Source of the DNA: Gammaproteobacteria bacterium
GTDB taxonomy: Bacteria > Pseudomonadota > Gammaproteobacteria > Pseudomonadales > Pseudohongiellaceae
Direction of reading: 5' to 3'
DNA: 64,000 nucleotides
NCBI GenBank assembly: GCA_029253585.1
Contig: JAQWZF010000018.1
Span: 124,001 to 188,000 of the forward strand
The translations under genes were made by a program, and so were the position numbers. A model generated the notes under the pieces. That model was not told the DNA's origin, did no database searches, and saw only the letters and a program-made list of their open reading frames with translations. Shown here piece by piece: positions 10,107-19,600 of this stretch. Position 1 is the stretch's first letter. Every line of letters starts with the position of its first letter.

Positions 10107-12122
10107 CTAGGCTGTGCTGATTTGCGCGGGCTTTGCCGCACGGTTCTGCATGAGGACAATGCCGAATAAGATGGCTGCACCAACCAGGTGGTAGATCATT
10201 GGGAAAGGCGTCCACATTAATAGCCCTGCGCTCACTAATAGCAGGGCGGCGATATACACGTTGATCTTCGTCTCCAGGTGCCACTGTAAGATGCCAGCGA
10301 GAGCGTACAGGCCCATGCAGGACCAGATAAAGACTTCGATTCGCTCCGGCCAGCTACCTGAGATCAGGGGTGAGTAGGCGAATAACACCGGCACCAAGTA
10401 CAGGCCCTTTGCCACCTTCCAACTCGTCAGCCCCGTAGCCATGGGCGGGGTGCCAGCTATGCCTGCTGCTGCGAAAGAGGCGAGACAGACCGGAGGTGTG
10501 ACATTGCTGTCCTGTGACAACCAGAAGATCACTAGGTGTGCGCTAAGCAGCATGCCGGTTAATAATTCAGGGTCTAGCATCTCCTGTCGTATAAGCTGTT
10601 TCATCTCCAGAGGCATCTCTTGCAATGCCGTTAGCGGGTCGCCGCCGAAGAGGCCTAAAGTCGCAGCGACGTTGGAGGGTAGGTCGCCAGCCTGTAAGGC
10701 GATGAGTAATTGCGATTGAGAAATCAGATCGAATATGAGTGGAGCAGAGAGCGTCGCCAGAACGATATAAGACGCTGTTACCGGCAAGCCCATGCCGAGC
10801 ACCAATGATGCCAATGCAACTAGAATGAGTGTTATGAAGAGGCTGCCCTGTGCCCATTCGACTATCATTAGGGAGAAGGCATTTCCCACTCCGGTTGTGG
10901 TAACTACATTGATGATGATGCCAACGGCTACCAAAAGCAGCGCGGTAGACACCATGGTCTTCACTCCCTCGACTACCGCATCGAATATATCCGGTAGACG
11001 CATGGGGGTAGACGAAATCCATGACGCGCCAATTACGCTTATTATGGCGAAGGCAGCTGATGTCGTTGGGGTCCAGCCTGCGACCAGGAAGCTCACCAGG
11101 ACAATCATTGGAATAATAAAATGCCAGCCTTCCTTCAATACGTCCGAGACATTTTCGGTATCTTCTTTCAATGTGAGCGTTAGGCCCAGACGTTTCGCCT
11201 CGATACGAACGAAGTAGCAAACGGTAAGGAAATAGAGAATAGCGGGCAGGGTAGAGGCGGCGATAATAGTCAGATAGGGGATCTGTGTATAGCTGGCTAA
11301 GACAAAGGCGCCGGCTCCCATTACCGGGGGCATCAGTGCGCCGCCGGTCGATGCAGCGGCCACTACGCCAGCGGAGAACTTTCCGGGGAAGCCTGACTTC
11401 TTCATCATAGGTATAGTTATCACGCCAGTAGAGACGGTATTTGCCACGGCAGAACCCGAGACAGAACCCATTAATCCGGAGCCTACGACGGCAACAAGTC
11501 CTGCGCCGCCGGTATATCTGCCAGCGAGACACTGGGCCAGCCTAACGATAAAGTCACCTGCACCAGAGCGAAGCAGAAACGAACCAAAAATAATAAACAT
11601 GAAGACGAATGTTGATGAAATCTGTGCGGTGAGCCCAAACATGCCTTCACTGGTGAAGAAGCTTCGATACAACACGGTCTCAAGGCTAAGCCCTGGAAAG
11701 GAAAAAACGCCGCCTATGTATCGACCCAGAAATAAAATATAAGACAGGCTTAGCAGTATCAGAACCGGCATAAACCAGCCAGTGGTGCGGCGTGTAAATT
11801 CTATGGCCAGCCCTATGGCGATTAGCGAGAACACGTAGTCGCTGATGATGTACTCGGTCTCTCTGGCGTAGAGAGCGTTCTCGAATAGAATTAGGTAGGT
11901 AGATGTAGCCACCGCTATTACCGCGAGTGCAATATTGACCCAGTAGGTTGCTGACTTGGCTTGTATGGTTTCTCGCTCATTATCGAGGAGTGCGCAGATT
12001 GCGCAGAAACCGCCAAAGTGAATTGCTGACAGCCAGAGCTCTGAGATGCTGGCAAATACGTTGCAATAGATATGGAATAGGGCGAAGAAGAATGCGGCCC
12101 AGCGCAGATAAGTGGATTTCAT
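10107..12122 (-). CDS. TAXI-TRAP transporter fused permease (DctQM-type)
   Basis: Membrane component of a TRAP (TAXI-type) secondary transporter. A small DctQ-like 4-TM part is fused to the large DctM-like permease, 671 residues in all, the usual size of fused TAXI permeases. Conserved parts include AQISSTFVFMFIIFGSFLLRSGAGDF, GSGLMGSVSGSAVANTVSTGVITIPMM, the GGALMPPVMGAGAFVLA loop and GMGLPVTASYIVLATL. It lies 8 bp downstream of the TAXI solute receptor gene. Transport is presumably ion-coupled uptake of an organic anion; the substrate is unknown. Confidence 0.93.
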   Translation of the reverse strand: MKSTYLRWAAFFFALFHIYCNVFASISELWLSAIHFGGFCAICALLDNERETIQAKSATYWVNIALAVIAVATSTYLILFENALYARETEYIISDYVFSLIAIGLAIEFTRRTTGWFMPVLILLSLSYILFLGRYIGGVFSFPGLSLETVLYRSFFTSEGMFGLTAQISSTFVFMFIIFGSFLLRSGAGDFIVRLAQCLAGRYTGGAGLVAVVGSGLMGSVSGSAVANTVSTGVITIPMMKKSGFPGKFSAGVVAAASTGGALMPPVMGAGAFVLASYTQIPYLTIIAASTLPAILYFLTVCYFVRIEAKRLGLTLTLKEDTENVSDVLKEGWHFIIPMIVLVSFLVAGWTPTTSAAFAIISVIGASWISSTPMRLPDIFDAVVEGVKTMVSTALLLVAVGIIINVVTTTGVGNAFSLMIVEWAQGSLFITLILVALASLVLGMGLPVTASYIVLATLSAPLIFDLISQSQLLIALQAGDLPSNVAATLGLFGGDPLTALQEMPLEMKQLIRQEMLDPELLTGMLLSAHLVIFWLSQDSNVTPPVCLASFAAAGIAGTPPMATGLTSWKVAKGLYLVPVLFAYSPLISGSWPERIEVFIWSCMGLYALAGILQWHLETKINVYIAALLLVSAGLLMWTPFPMIYHLVGAAILFGIVLMQNRAAKPAQISTA

Positions 12123-12130
12123 GAACTAGT

Positions 12131-13165
12131 CTACACTCCCTCTGCCTGATCTATTGTCGGGCTTGATTCTTCTAGTAGTAGGCGTGCAGGTATTTCTAGG
12201 CCTACCTCTCTATAGTAGCGAATCGCGCCGGGATGTAGTGGTGCTCCCAGGCCATCGATAGCTATTTCCAGGCGCATGTCTTTGGTGGCGCCGTGAATCT
12301 CTTGCAGTGTAGCCAGGTTTTCCCATATGACTTTAGTTAAGTTGTAAACTACCTCTTCGGATATGTCGTCGCGTGTGACTAAGACATTGGGCGATCCAAT
12401 TGTCCGTATTAGTTTGTCCTGATTGGGGTAGGTGCCCGGGGGGAAATCATACCAATCCCATAAAGGGTATTTGGCATTAATCTTATCAAGGGTTTCCTGA
12501 GTCCAATTGAGAATGGTCATGCGGTCACCCAAGAGCGCATAAGCCTGAGTGATTGAACTAACAGGGGCGCCAGCCGGGATATTCATGCCGACGATATTGC
12601 CGTCTTGAATGGCGCTGGTTGTTGGGCCATATCCCATGTAGGCAAGATTGAATTTTTCTTCATAGTCTATGCCCAGGGTTTCCAGAATAAATCTTCCGGT
12701 CTGTTCCGCACCCGAGTTTCTTGCGCCGAGAACATAGCGTTCTCCATCGAGATTATCCAAATCCATAATCTCCCCAGTAGTGGCAAGCTCACTGAGTAAT
12801 ACAAAGTGCTCCACGTTCTGCCAAAGGGCGCTGACGCTGCGCATATGAGTCTGCGGAGAGCTAACGGGGCCTTCGCCTGCCCATGACCAGGCACCGAAAG
12901 GGCCCTGCAGGATGGCGAACTGTACCTGATTGTCGCGCAGCAGCTTCACATTCTCGAGGGAACCGGCGGAGCTAATGGCGGTAAGTGAAATACCCTCTGT
13001 TTCCGCCAGTTGTGCGTGAGCAATGGTGGCAAGCGCTACGCCCACGGGGTAGAAAGTTCCACCTGTAGTCGCCGTAGTCAGTACATAGGGGCGGGCGCGA
13101 TTCAGCTCATCGCTGCATGAAGTTAGCAGAATAAATACTACGAGAACGACTGAGACGTTTTTCAT
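12131..13165 (-). CDS. TAXI-family TRAP solute-binding lipoprotein
   Basis: Substrate receptor of the TAXI-TRAP transporter, 344 residues. The lipobox is LTSC (Cys17), so it is predicted to be a membrane-anchored lipoprotein rather than freely periplasmic. The TAXI signature is at about residues 31-45 (TTATTGGTFYPVGVALA) and the family's SAGSLENVKLL and later ARNSGAEQTGR segments are visible. It is the first gene of the two-gene operon with the fused permease. Known ligands in the family include glutamate and other carboxylates, but nothing here fixes one. Confidence 0.93.
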   Translation of the reverse strand: MKNVSVVLVVFILLTSCSDELNRARPYVLTTATTGGTFYPVGVALATIAHAQLAETEGISLTAISSAGSLENVKLLRDNQVQFAILQGPFGAWSWAGEGPVSSPQTHMRSVSALWQNVEHFVLLSELATTGEIMDLDNLDGERYVLGARNSGAEQTGRFILETLGIDYEEKFNLAYMGYGPTTSAIQDGNIVGMNIPAGAPVSSITQAYALLGDRMTILNWTQETLDKINAKYPLWDWYDFPPGTYPNQDKLIRTIGSPNVLVTRDDISEEVVYNLTKVIWENLATLQEIHGATKDMRLEIAIDGLGAPLHPGAIRYYREVGLEIPARLLLEESSPTIDQAEGV

Positions 13166-13406
13166 CTTCTTTTACAATCCATTTCGACACTCGCCCAGCA
13201 TTATATTAAGGCTCTGCTGTCGTCGATGTTCTTTGTTAACCCATTGAAAATACTATTAAAAATATGTAGGTTTTCAATCGTGTAACGGCATCCGATGAAA
13301 CCACATTTCCTGTAAAAGCACAACGTAGACTGAGTTGCCAGAACCTGACCATTAGCCCCATTGGGGGTCAATGGAATGCGTAGTGAAATAGCGGCGAGTG
13401 AATAGA

Positions 13407-14205
13407 TTAGTTGTCAGGCACGAAAGGCGATATTTGGATTGCTGGAGATTGTCCGGAGCCGTTTCGAATCTGATCTCTACACGGAAAAATCGGCCCATTG
13501 CCTGTGCCGAACCTACTGAAGGAGGGGGTTAAGCTTTGTTTGTTTTGCTGGTATTCGGCGAAGGCGGCCAGCTCGTCCTCGCTCAGATCGAAGGCTAGCG
13601 TCTCAAGTTGTTTAGCAGGGTCCGTGATCGCCCGCATTTGTCTGCGAAGGTCGCCGCGGCTCGTTGCCTGAGGATCAACCTGCATCTGTTGTATGGTGTC
13701 AGATTTTGCCAGGTTCTGACCATTGATCATGTTCTGCAGTGCATTGATGATTATTTCTCTGCGCTGTTCGTCGACATCCAGACTTTTTAGAAACTCGCCA
13801 TACTGTGCATTCAGGGCAATAATCTCTCCCATCACCACTGGATCTAATTCTGAAAGCTGTTTGAGCAGACGCATTCGGGAGTCAAAGCTTTCGGCGCTAT
13901 CGCGCGTGTGAATCTCGCTAGTGACTTGTCGGCGTATCTGAGATTCTATCTCTTGGTAGTCAGGGTCTCTGAGCTGCTGGAAGCGTTCGAGTTGCCGTGA
14001 AAGTGCGGCTATAGCGCCGTCTCGGTTGCTTCTGGGTCTCTAGTTTATTCAGGCTGTTGTTTTCGATCTGCAGCAGGAGTTGGAAATTCTGACGGTCGTA
14101 GTCGGCGACCTGTTGGCCCAATAAGCTGTTTCTTTGCATCAGGCTATACGCGAGAGCCCCGAACAGACCTATAGCAATCGTGCACAGACCTAGAAGAACT
14201 TTCAT
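13407..14205 (-). pseudogene. Frameshifted membrane-anchored coiled-coil protein, paralogous to the product of 23724-24737
   Basis: Two reading frames that read as one protein of about 265 residues. The N-terminal part starts at ATG 14205 with a TM anchor (LLGLCTIAIGLFGALAYSL) and a coiled coil up to LNKLETQKQ, then goes out of frame. From about 14030 down the other frame continues smoothly with DGAIAALSRQLERFQQLRDPDYQEIE and on to a stop at 13407. One extra base (or two missing) at about 14019-14033 explains it. The LRDPDYQE segment and the following helices resemble VDPDYAALLQQ in the 337-residue protein at the other end of this block. It may be a true pseudogene or a sequencing error. Function is unknown. 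Confidence 0.7.
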
Positions 14206-14207
14206 TG

Positions 14208-14453
14208 TTAGTCCGATTTCTTGTCAGCACCTAGGGTATCGCTAACATGACCGGACAGTGGCTTCTCTTCTTCCAGTGTGCCGATCAAAAGCATCGCACC
14301 TACGAATACAGAGGCGATAATAGTAATCCCCATTACCAGTGCGATACGGAAGAGCATGCCTATATAGACACCACTGAAATAGAAGGCGAGCTCGGCAGCT
14401 ACATTCACAACAACGAGTGCTACTAGCAAGGTAATCCAGACTGCGTGTTTCAT
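14208..14453 (-). CDS. Small two-TM membrane protein
   Basis: An 81-residue hydrophobic protein with two predicted transmembrane helices (about residues 5-25 and 33-58) and a short charged tail. I do not recognise a family. Its stop is 2 bp before the start of the frameshifted coiled-coil gene and it starts 48 bp after the second VCBS gene, so it looks like the penultimate gene of the ABC-PDZ-VCBS operon. Confidence 0.6.
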   Translation of the reverse strand: MKHAVWITLLVALVVVNVAAELAFYFSGVYIGMLFRIALVMGITIIASVFVGAMLLIGTLEEEKPLSGHVSDTLGADKKSD

Positions 14454-14501
14454 AATAAGTGTTCAGAAAGTCTTGGTTCTAAAGGTGTGGGGTAAACTGA
14501 A

Positions 14502-16190
14502 TCAATTTGAGAGTACCAGCAATCCGCGAATGTGACTACTGTCGCTCTCGGTGAAAATGATCAGGTCATCGCGTTCATCGCCGTTTAATGTGACCGGAAT
14601 TATATCTCCGAGGACCACAGACTGATTCAATTCGATCGCTGAGTCAGCGGTTCTGCCCGCTACCGTGTCAACATAGCGGTTACCACCGATGGAAACGTTC
14701 TCTAAAACATCGCGAATATTGAATTCGTAGTTGTCTCTTTCTCGTGAATAGTCCAAAGCGCTAAGAAATAGTTCGGATTCGTTATCTGTCTCTTCTTCGG
14801 GTTGAATGCTATTCAGAAAGAATTGTATCTGACGGCTTACCATGAGGATAAGATCTTGCTGAGCGACGTTGTCGTCCAGGTTGGCGACGCTGCTAAAAAC
14901 AGTATCGCCCGAGCGACCCTCCTCGAGTTCTTTTTCGATGTCTCTAGCGGTAGAGGTAAGGCTGATCACAGACGGAAATTTAAGATCTATGGTGACCTTT
15001 CTTGAAGGACGCCGTGCGAAGCGTTCGCCGTCATTGGGATAGATGAACGCCTCTACAGCGATGCTGCCGGACAGGGCGAGCCAGACGAAGATATCTCCAA
15101 CGGAAATATTTTCTACGCGCCACAGCCACAGATCCTTCAGTCCATCCTCATTCTCGTCCTGCAAGAAGGTGCTGAGAACATTGCCTCCAGAGCGCAGTAC
15201 CTGTCGCGGCTGGGTAAAATCCATGCCCTCGTCGTTGCCGCCGAACAGAGATACCTTGCCGCCTTCCCGAAGTAGCAGGTCGTCTACTCCATCGCCGTCT
15301 ACATCTTCGAGAATTTCTTCATGAGTTAATGCCAGTAGACCTGTGAGATTGGAGAAATCCAGACTATCGATGTCGAACTCACCTAGCCTTTCCTCGATGG
15401 CCAGAATATCGAGGGCGTAGTTGGCGTCACTGGGAAAGTAAGCATCAGCGCTGGCATCGGCTATGAATACTTTTAACTCCTCTTCCGTGCGTGATATTAG
15501 ATCGTCGAAGCCATCGCTGTTGATGTCCCTAAGTTCCATCATGGGAATACGAATGGATTGGCCGGTTCGCCTTTCCAGACCGCCCTCATTCAAGTTGGTC
15601 CGCATGCGTAATTCGGAGCGTACACTGAGCGGAGCCTGATAGCTTAAGATGCCGTCGTCCCCGCGCCCACTGCTGATATAAAGGTTGATTACTCCCGCTC
15701 CAGGAATCAAGAAGTCATCGATACCGTCGCCGTTTATATCTCTGGAAAAATGTAGGCGATTAAACCCCTTGCTGATATAGCCGCTCAAATTCTGCTTAAT
15801 GGACACGGGTTCGAGCAGCGACTGGTCTGCGACTCGCCAGACCAAGACTTCCTGGCCATCTATGAGTGCGATAATCGAAGCGCTGCCGGAATCGTCATAT
15901 TGCGTACTCAGGTCCCAGCCGACTGCCTGGCCGGGGAATTCGATAATGTGATTGCTCGCGAAGTCGAAGCCGCTCTCGGCCTGAAAGTAGACTTGCAGTC
16001 CAGTTTCGTTCACAGCCAGAATCTCTCGCAGGCCATCACCATTGAGATCGGCGACGACCAGATTTTCCGTGTCTTTTGTGAATTGAAAGTCTTGTTGGTC
16101 GAAATCTAATGCGGCAGCAACTGCCACTGCGCTACCCATAAGCAGGCCAGAGGCTGCAATAACGGCTGCAAAAGAGTAAAGAGATCTCAT
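14502..16190 (-). CDS. Secreted VCBS/FG-GAP repeat protein, second of two paralogs
   Basis: A 562-residue exported protein with a signal peptide (about residues 1-27, ending AVAVAAA) and several FG-GAP/VCBS calcium-binding repeats, seen as VADLNGDGLREILAV, RDINGDGIDDFLIPG, RDINSDGFDDLISR, EDVDGDGVDDLLLR and DENEDGLKDLWLW. Such repeats form beta propellers. A shared segment (here MDFTQPRQVLRSGGNVL) matches FDLTQPNQVMRFSGYDV in the upstream gene, so the two are paralogs. Its ATG overlaps the upstream stop by 4 bp, implying translational coupling. The role is unknown; an extracellular or periplasmic binding function is likely. Confidence 0.85.
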   Translation of the reverse strand: MRSLYSFAAVIAASGLLMGSAVAVAAALDFDQQDFQFTKDTENLVVADLNGDGLREILAVNETGLQVYFQAESGFDFASNHIIEFPGQAVGWDLSTQYDDSGSASIIALIDGQEVLVWRVADQSLLEPVSIKQNLSGYISKGFNRLHFSRDINGDGIDDFLIPGAGVINLYISSGRGDDGILSYQAPLSVRSELRMRTNLNEGGLERRTGQSIRIPMMELRDINSDGFDDLISRTEEELKVFIADASADAYFPSDANYALDILAIEERLGEFDIDSLDFSNLTGLLALTHEEILEDVDGDGVDDLLLREGGKVSLFGGNDEGMDFTQPRQVLRSGGNVLSTFLQDENEDGLKDLWLWRVENISVGDIFVWLALSGSIAVEAFIYPNDGERFARRPSRKVTIDLKFPSVISLTSTARDIEKELEEGRSGDTVFSSVANLDDNVAQQDLILMVSRQIQFFLNSIQPEEETDNESELFLSALDYSRERDNYEFNIRDVLENVSIGGNRYVDTVAGRTADSAIELNQSVVLGDIIPVTLNGDERDDLIIFTESDSSHIRGLLVLSN

Positions 16191-17782
16191 GGGGCAGCCA
16201 CCAGAAAGGTCGTGGCGGTGCCGTGACGAAGCAGAAAGTCTGGTTTCGCATCCGGGTTAAGTTGCAGTACCTGAAACTCGAAAATACTGCGAGAAGAGAC
16301 ATACTCCCAAAAGGGTTCGCTCTCTATGTTGAGATTAGCATCGATCTTCTTGGCGGCGAGGGTGCCGTTCTCAGTAACGTAGATCGCATCCTTGCGGCCA
16401 TCGCCATCGATGTCATACTGTAGTGACATCTGTTCCGATAAGCCCCGAACATTCGCGGCAGAAAAACTCTCATCTAATCTCGAATTTGGGCGTCGATTGA
16501 AAAATTGATTTTCGCCGACGTCGTCGCGCCCAAACAATAACTGTGTGCGATTGATGCTGGCATTGCGAATCGCGTCGACAACGGGAATGGTGTAGTAGCT
16601 AACATTTAACAAGAGATCTGTGTCTTGCCCGATTGGGATGATGTTGAAGCGCACATCGTATCCGGAGAAGCGCATGACTTGATTGGGCTGGGTCAGATCG
16701 AAGCTGCCATTCAGATTGCGATAGAAATAGGCGCTGCGATCGTTTCCCTCTCCTGTAATTCGCAGTAGATCCAGCAGCAAATCATTATCGGCATCGACAA
16801 GTTGGATATCACCCCGTGTGTCCAGGCTACCGGTCCAGTCCGGTGTATCCCCAAAGCCTGTCTGTGGGTCTTGAAAGTGGAAATTTAATTGACCGAGGCC
16901 GTCCGCGCCCTGATTTACGTAGGCGATGTCCGCTAGTGCATCGGCGTTGAGTTGGGCGACGATGGCAGTTGGCATCCAGCTTTCGGCACGCAGCAGAGAG
17001 CGCGCAGGCTCTTGGTCTGCATCCCATTGCTCCACAAAGTCATCGAAGTGAGAGTCTGACTCTACATTCAACTCGATCACGACACCTTGTTCAGCATTGA
17101 TTTCAATTCTGGCATCTACTCCTGAGTTGCCGCCGGCCCTGCTTGCTGCAGCTAGGGTTTCGTTGTCGGTGCTAAATGTAGAGACGAGCTCGAAAGTCTC
17201 GTTGCCGCGGCCTTTGAATAAGCCGTAGACGCCATCCCCGGGAAGTAACAGGTCGATCTCGTCGTCGCCGTCGATGTCTTGCACCTCGCCGATAAATTGC
17301 ACTCTCTCGAGGTCGGGTACGGCAGCTATGAGTTCCCAGTCGAACAATTGCTTAATATTGCCGCTATAGCCCTCTAGCGCGGAGGACAGGCTGAACACGC
17401 CAGAGTTTGATATGAGAAGAAGTTCGCTGCCAGGGTCTGGGCGCAGATCTGCGAAACCTACGGCGATGATTTCGGTCTTGATCTCTATGCGCTGCGCCGT
17501 TGTTGAGAAACTACCGCCAGGGAGTTGGTGATACACATGCAGTTCTCGGCCAACACCCGATTGATAGTTGCCATGAACGATATCTTTCAGTTCATCACCG
17601 TTTAGATCTTCAAAGGCGAGCTGCCTCTCCCAATTGTTTTCTCGTTCCAGTTCGAAGGAGACATAATTCGATTGTGCAATCGCTGTCCCGGACAGAAGAA
17701 ATCCTAGCGCCAGGCTCGCAAGAGAAATTCCCAAGGGGCGGTTTTTTGTAGGGTGGAAGTAAACCAATTTAATCTTCCTCAA
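16187..17782 (-). CDS. Secreted VCBS/FG-GAP repeat protein, first of two paralogs
   Basis: A 531-residue exported protein with a signal peptide (about residues 1-36, ending SGTAIAQ) and propeller-type repeats such as FEDLNGDELKDIVHG, QDIDGDDEIDLLLPG, VDADNDLLLDLLR and YDIDGDGRKDAIYV. Asp-rich loops of this type bind calcium. It is paralogous to the next gene downstream, with a similar order of repeats and the FDLTQPNQVMRFSG segment. It overlaps the PDZ lipoprotein gene upstream by 14 bp and the second VCBS gene by 4 bp. No enzymatic domain is seen. Confidence 0.85.
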   Translation of the reverse strand: MRKIKLVYFHPTKNRPLGISLASLALGFLLSGTAIAQSNYVSFELERENNWERQLAFEDLNGDELKDIVHGNYQSGVGRELHVYHQLPGGSFSTTAQRIEIKTEIIAVGFADLRPDPGSELLLISNSGVFSLSSALEGYSGNIKQLFDWELIAAVPDLERVQFIGEVQDIDGDDEIDLLLPGDGVYGLFKGRGNETFELVSTFSTDNETLAAASRAGGNSGVDARIEINAEQGVVIELNVESDSHFDDFVEQWDADQEPARSLLRAESWMPTAIVAQLNADALADIAYVNQGADGLGQLNFHFQDPQTGFGDTPDWTGSLDTRGDIQLVDADNDLLLDLLRITGEGNDRSAYFYRNLNGSFDLTQPNQVMRFSGYDVRFNIIPIGQDTDLLLNVSYYTIPVVDAIRNASINRTQLLFGRDDVGENQFFNRRPNSRLDESFSAANVRGLSEQMSLQYDIDGDGRKDAIYVTENGTLAAKKIDANLNIESEPFWEYVSSRSIFEFQVLQLNPDAKPDFLLRHGTATTFLVAAP

Positions 17783-18737
17783 TCAGCTCGCCTACATCAC
17801 TGCTGAATTTTATAAGGCCAAGAACGCTGTGTGATCGCTCTTCGTCGACACGATTATAGCTATATAAGGAAAATAGCCATAAGTCTAAAATCGAGAGGCT
17901 GTTTGTATCCGGGGCCAGGGATGATTGGTAATGTAGTAGGGGGCCCAGAGAAATGGCGCTCACGCGTCGTCCCGGGTTCCATAGGGTGAGCCGTTTTTCA
18001 TCTATGCTCTGGCCTTTGTAGACAGACAGAGTCACTGTCGATCCTAAGTCAAACTCCGAATTAAATCGGCTGACTAGATCCTGTGCCGAATTCAGCGGCA
18101 CGTTATTGACAGCCAGAATTATATCGCCGACTGCGATCGCTGCATCGTCTAGTGGGCTCTTCTCAAATATCTCAACAACCCTCGCGGCAGCCATTGGCGC
18201 TTGCTCTGCGATGCTGATCATCTCTGTGCGATAGGCGGCTCTACTCGCAATCGGATCGACACGGTAGAGTTCGCGCGGGGCGGGGTTGCTATCGATCACC
18301 TGTGGTATCACGGCGGCATCAAACACTACGGTGTTTCTGCGTACGTTGAACAGGTAGTCCTGATTCTGGAGAGCTTGAGTTTGCAAGGCTTCGACTACGT
18401 CTGGATGATTGGTCAATGTGCCATTTATGTTAAGAATAATATCGCCTAGCTGAATCCCTGCTGAATCGGCAGCTCCGCTGCTGGATACACCACGGACTCG
18501 GACACCAGGAAGTATCTCGATATTGCTTAAAGAATCGCTCTCGTTCAGGCCCAGCTCCAATCCGAAGTCGATTCTCGCATCGCTTGGTCCCGCCGTGTCA
18601 CTAAGCTGGATATCTTCAGGGGAAAGATTCAAGGCGGGCACTAATATAGCGGGCTCATAACTCACACAGCCCGTTAATAGCAAAACCTGAGCCATAAATA
18701 GGAGTGAGATTGCACGCCTTGGGTTGCTGCTTTGCAT
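17769..18737 (-). CDS. Double-PDZ lipoprotein
   Basis: A 322-residue lipoprotein (lipobox LTGC, Cys24) with two PDZ domains. The first is at about residues 75-135 (GVRVRGVSSSGAADSAGIQLGDIILNINGT), the second at about 180-255 (AARVVEIFEKSPLDDAAIAVGDIILAVNNVPL). No protease domain is fused, so it probably binds peptides or protein tails as an adaptor. The start is ATG 18737, 2 bp after the ABC permease stop; an upstream in-frame ATG at 18812 lies inside the permease gene and would bury the signal peptide. The tight position between an ABC exporter and two secreted propeller proteins suggests a role in handling them. Confidence 0.8.
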   Translation of the reverse strand: MQSSNPRRAISLLFMAQVLLLTGCVSYEPAILVPALNLSPEDIQLSDTAGPSDARIDFGLELGLNESDSLSNIEILPGVRVRGVSSSGAADSAGIQLGDIILNINGTLTNHPDVVEALQTQALQNQDYLFNVRRNTVVFDAAVIPQVIDSNPAPRELYRVDPIASRAAYRTEMISIAEQAPMAAARVVEIFEKSPLDDAAIAVGDIILAVNNVPLNSAQDLVSRFNSEFDLGSTVTLSVYKGQSIDEKRLTLWNPGRRVSAISLGPLLHYQSSLAPDTNSLSILDLWLFSLYSYNRVDEERSHSVLGLIKFSSDVGELIEED

Positions 18738-18739
18738 AC

Positions 18740-19600
18740 TTATAGTTTCCTTCGTTGCACAATCCATAGGGCTGCTGCAAAAAATATCAGAAGCGCTGGA
18801 AAGGGTACCCACATATTAAGCTGTAGCACTCTGTCATCGATCAATACATCGGAATAGCCGCGCACAATGCGACTGACGGATTGTAAATAGGACTGGTCGA
18901 TCAGGGAAGGCTGGAAACTCGCATAGAGATAGAGGGCCAGATCCCCTAGCAGACCCTTAAAGATATCGATTGCCAGAGTAATTCCCAAGGCGGTGCTTAC
19001 CGCCTGTGTCGCCGACTGAGCCGATACAGAGATTAGCAGTCCAAAGGCAATGGCCGCGGGTAGGGGCAGTAATGCCAATTGAATGCCTAGTGTGATCTCT
19101 TCACGAATCTCGCTTTCACTAATAAGCTCGAATCCATCTTCTACAATGGCGCTATATTCCCATAGCATACCGCTTAGCAGGAAACTGCTGACGAGCAAGA
19201 GTAATACCGAGAGCAAAGCCATTACATGCAGATGAATTAGCTTGGCTGACAACAAGCTACGTCGGCTCACTCTTCTGATTAAGATGTTTCTAATACTGCC
19301 TATGTCACGCTCGTAGCTAAAGCTGTAGGCAGCCTGTGCTACCAATAAGAGCCCCAGCATAGTTAGGCCGGTACTCAGGCTGTCGACGAAAAAGCCGTAG
19401 GCATTATTGGCAACATCCGCTTCAAAATTCGACCCGCCCAGCAGGCTATCGCGTGCCTGTTGTCCTGCCTCGGTAAGTCCTACGAGCAAGAGTTGGGCTG
19501 CAGCGACCAGGGCTGGAGCGGCAACGATGATTTTGCTCGCTAAGGTTCGCAGGGCGATGAATGTTTCAGACTTGATGGCAATAAGGAGACCGTTCATCAA
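18740..19600 (-). CDS. ABC-2 type transporter permease
   Basis: Inner-membrane permease of an ABC exporter, 286 residues with about six transmembrane helices and a periplasmic loop after the first. The segment YSFSYERDIGSIRNILIRRVSRRSLLSAKLIH is the cytoplasmic coupling region typical of ABC-2/NosY-type permeases. Its start overlaps the ATPase stop by 4 bp. Substrate is unknown; the downstream lipoprotein and secreted proteins make an envelope or export job likely. Confidence 0.85.
   Translation of the reverse strand: MMNGLLIAIKSETFIALRTLASKIIVAAPALVAAAQLLLVGLTEAGQQARDSLLGGSNFEADVANNAYGFFVDSLSTGLTMLGLLLVAQAAYSFSYERDIGSIRNILIRRVSRRSLLSAKLIHLHVMALLSVLLLLVSSFLLSGMLWEYSAIVEDGFELISESEIREEITLGIQLALLPLPAAIAFGLLISVSAQSATQAVSTALGITLAIDIFKGLLGDLALYLYASFQPSLIDQSYLQSVSRIVRGYSDVLIDDRVLQLNMWVPFPALLIFFAAALWIVQRRKL

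Noticed and set aside
10567..11532. A 321-codon open frame on the minus strand
   Set aside because: It lies entirely inside the TRAP permease gene in another frame, has an Arg/Cys-rich composition and no family features.
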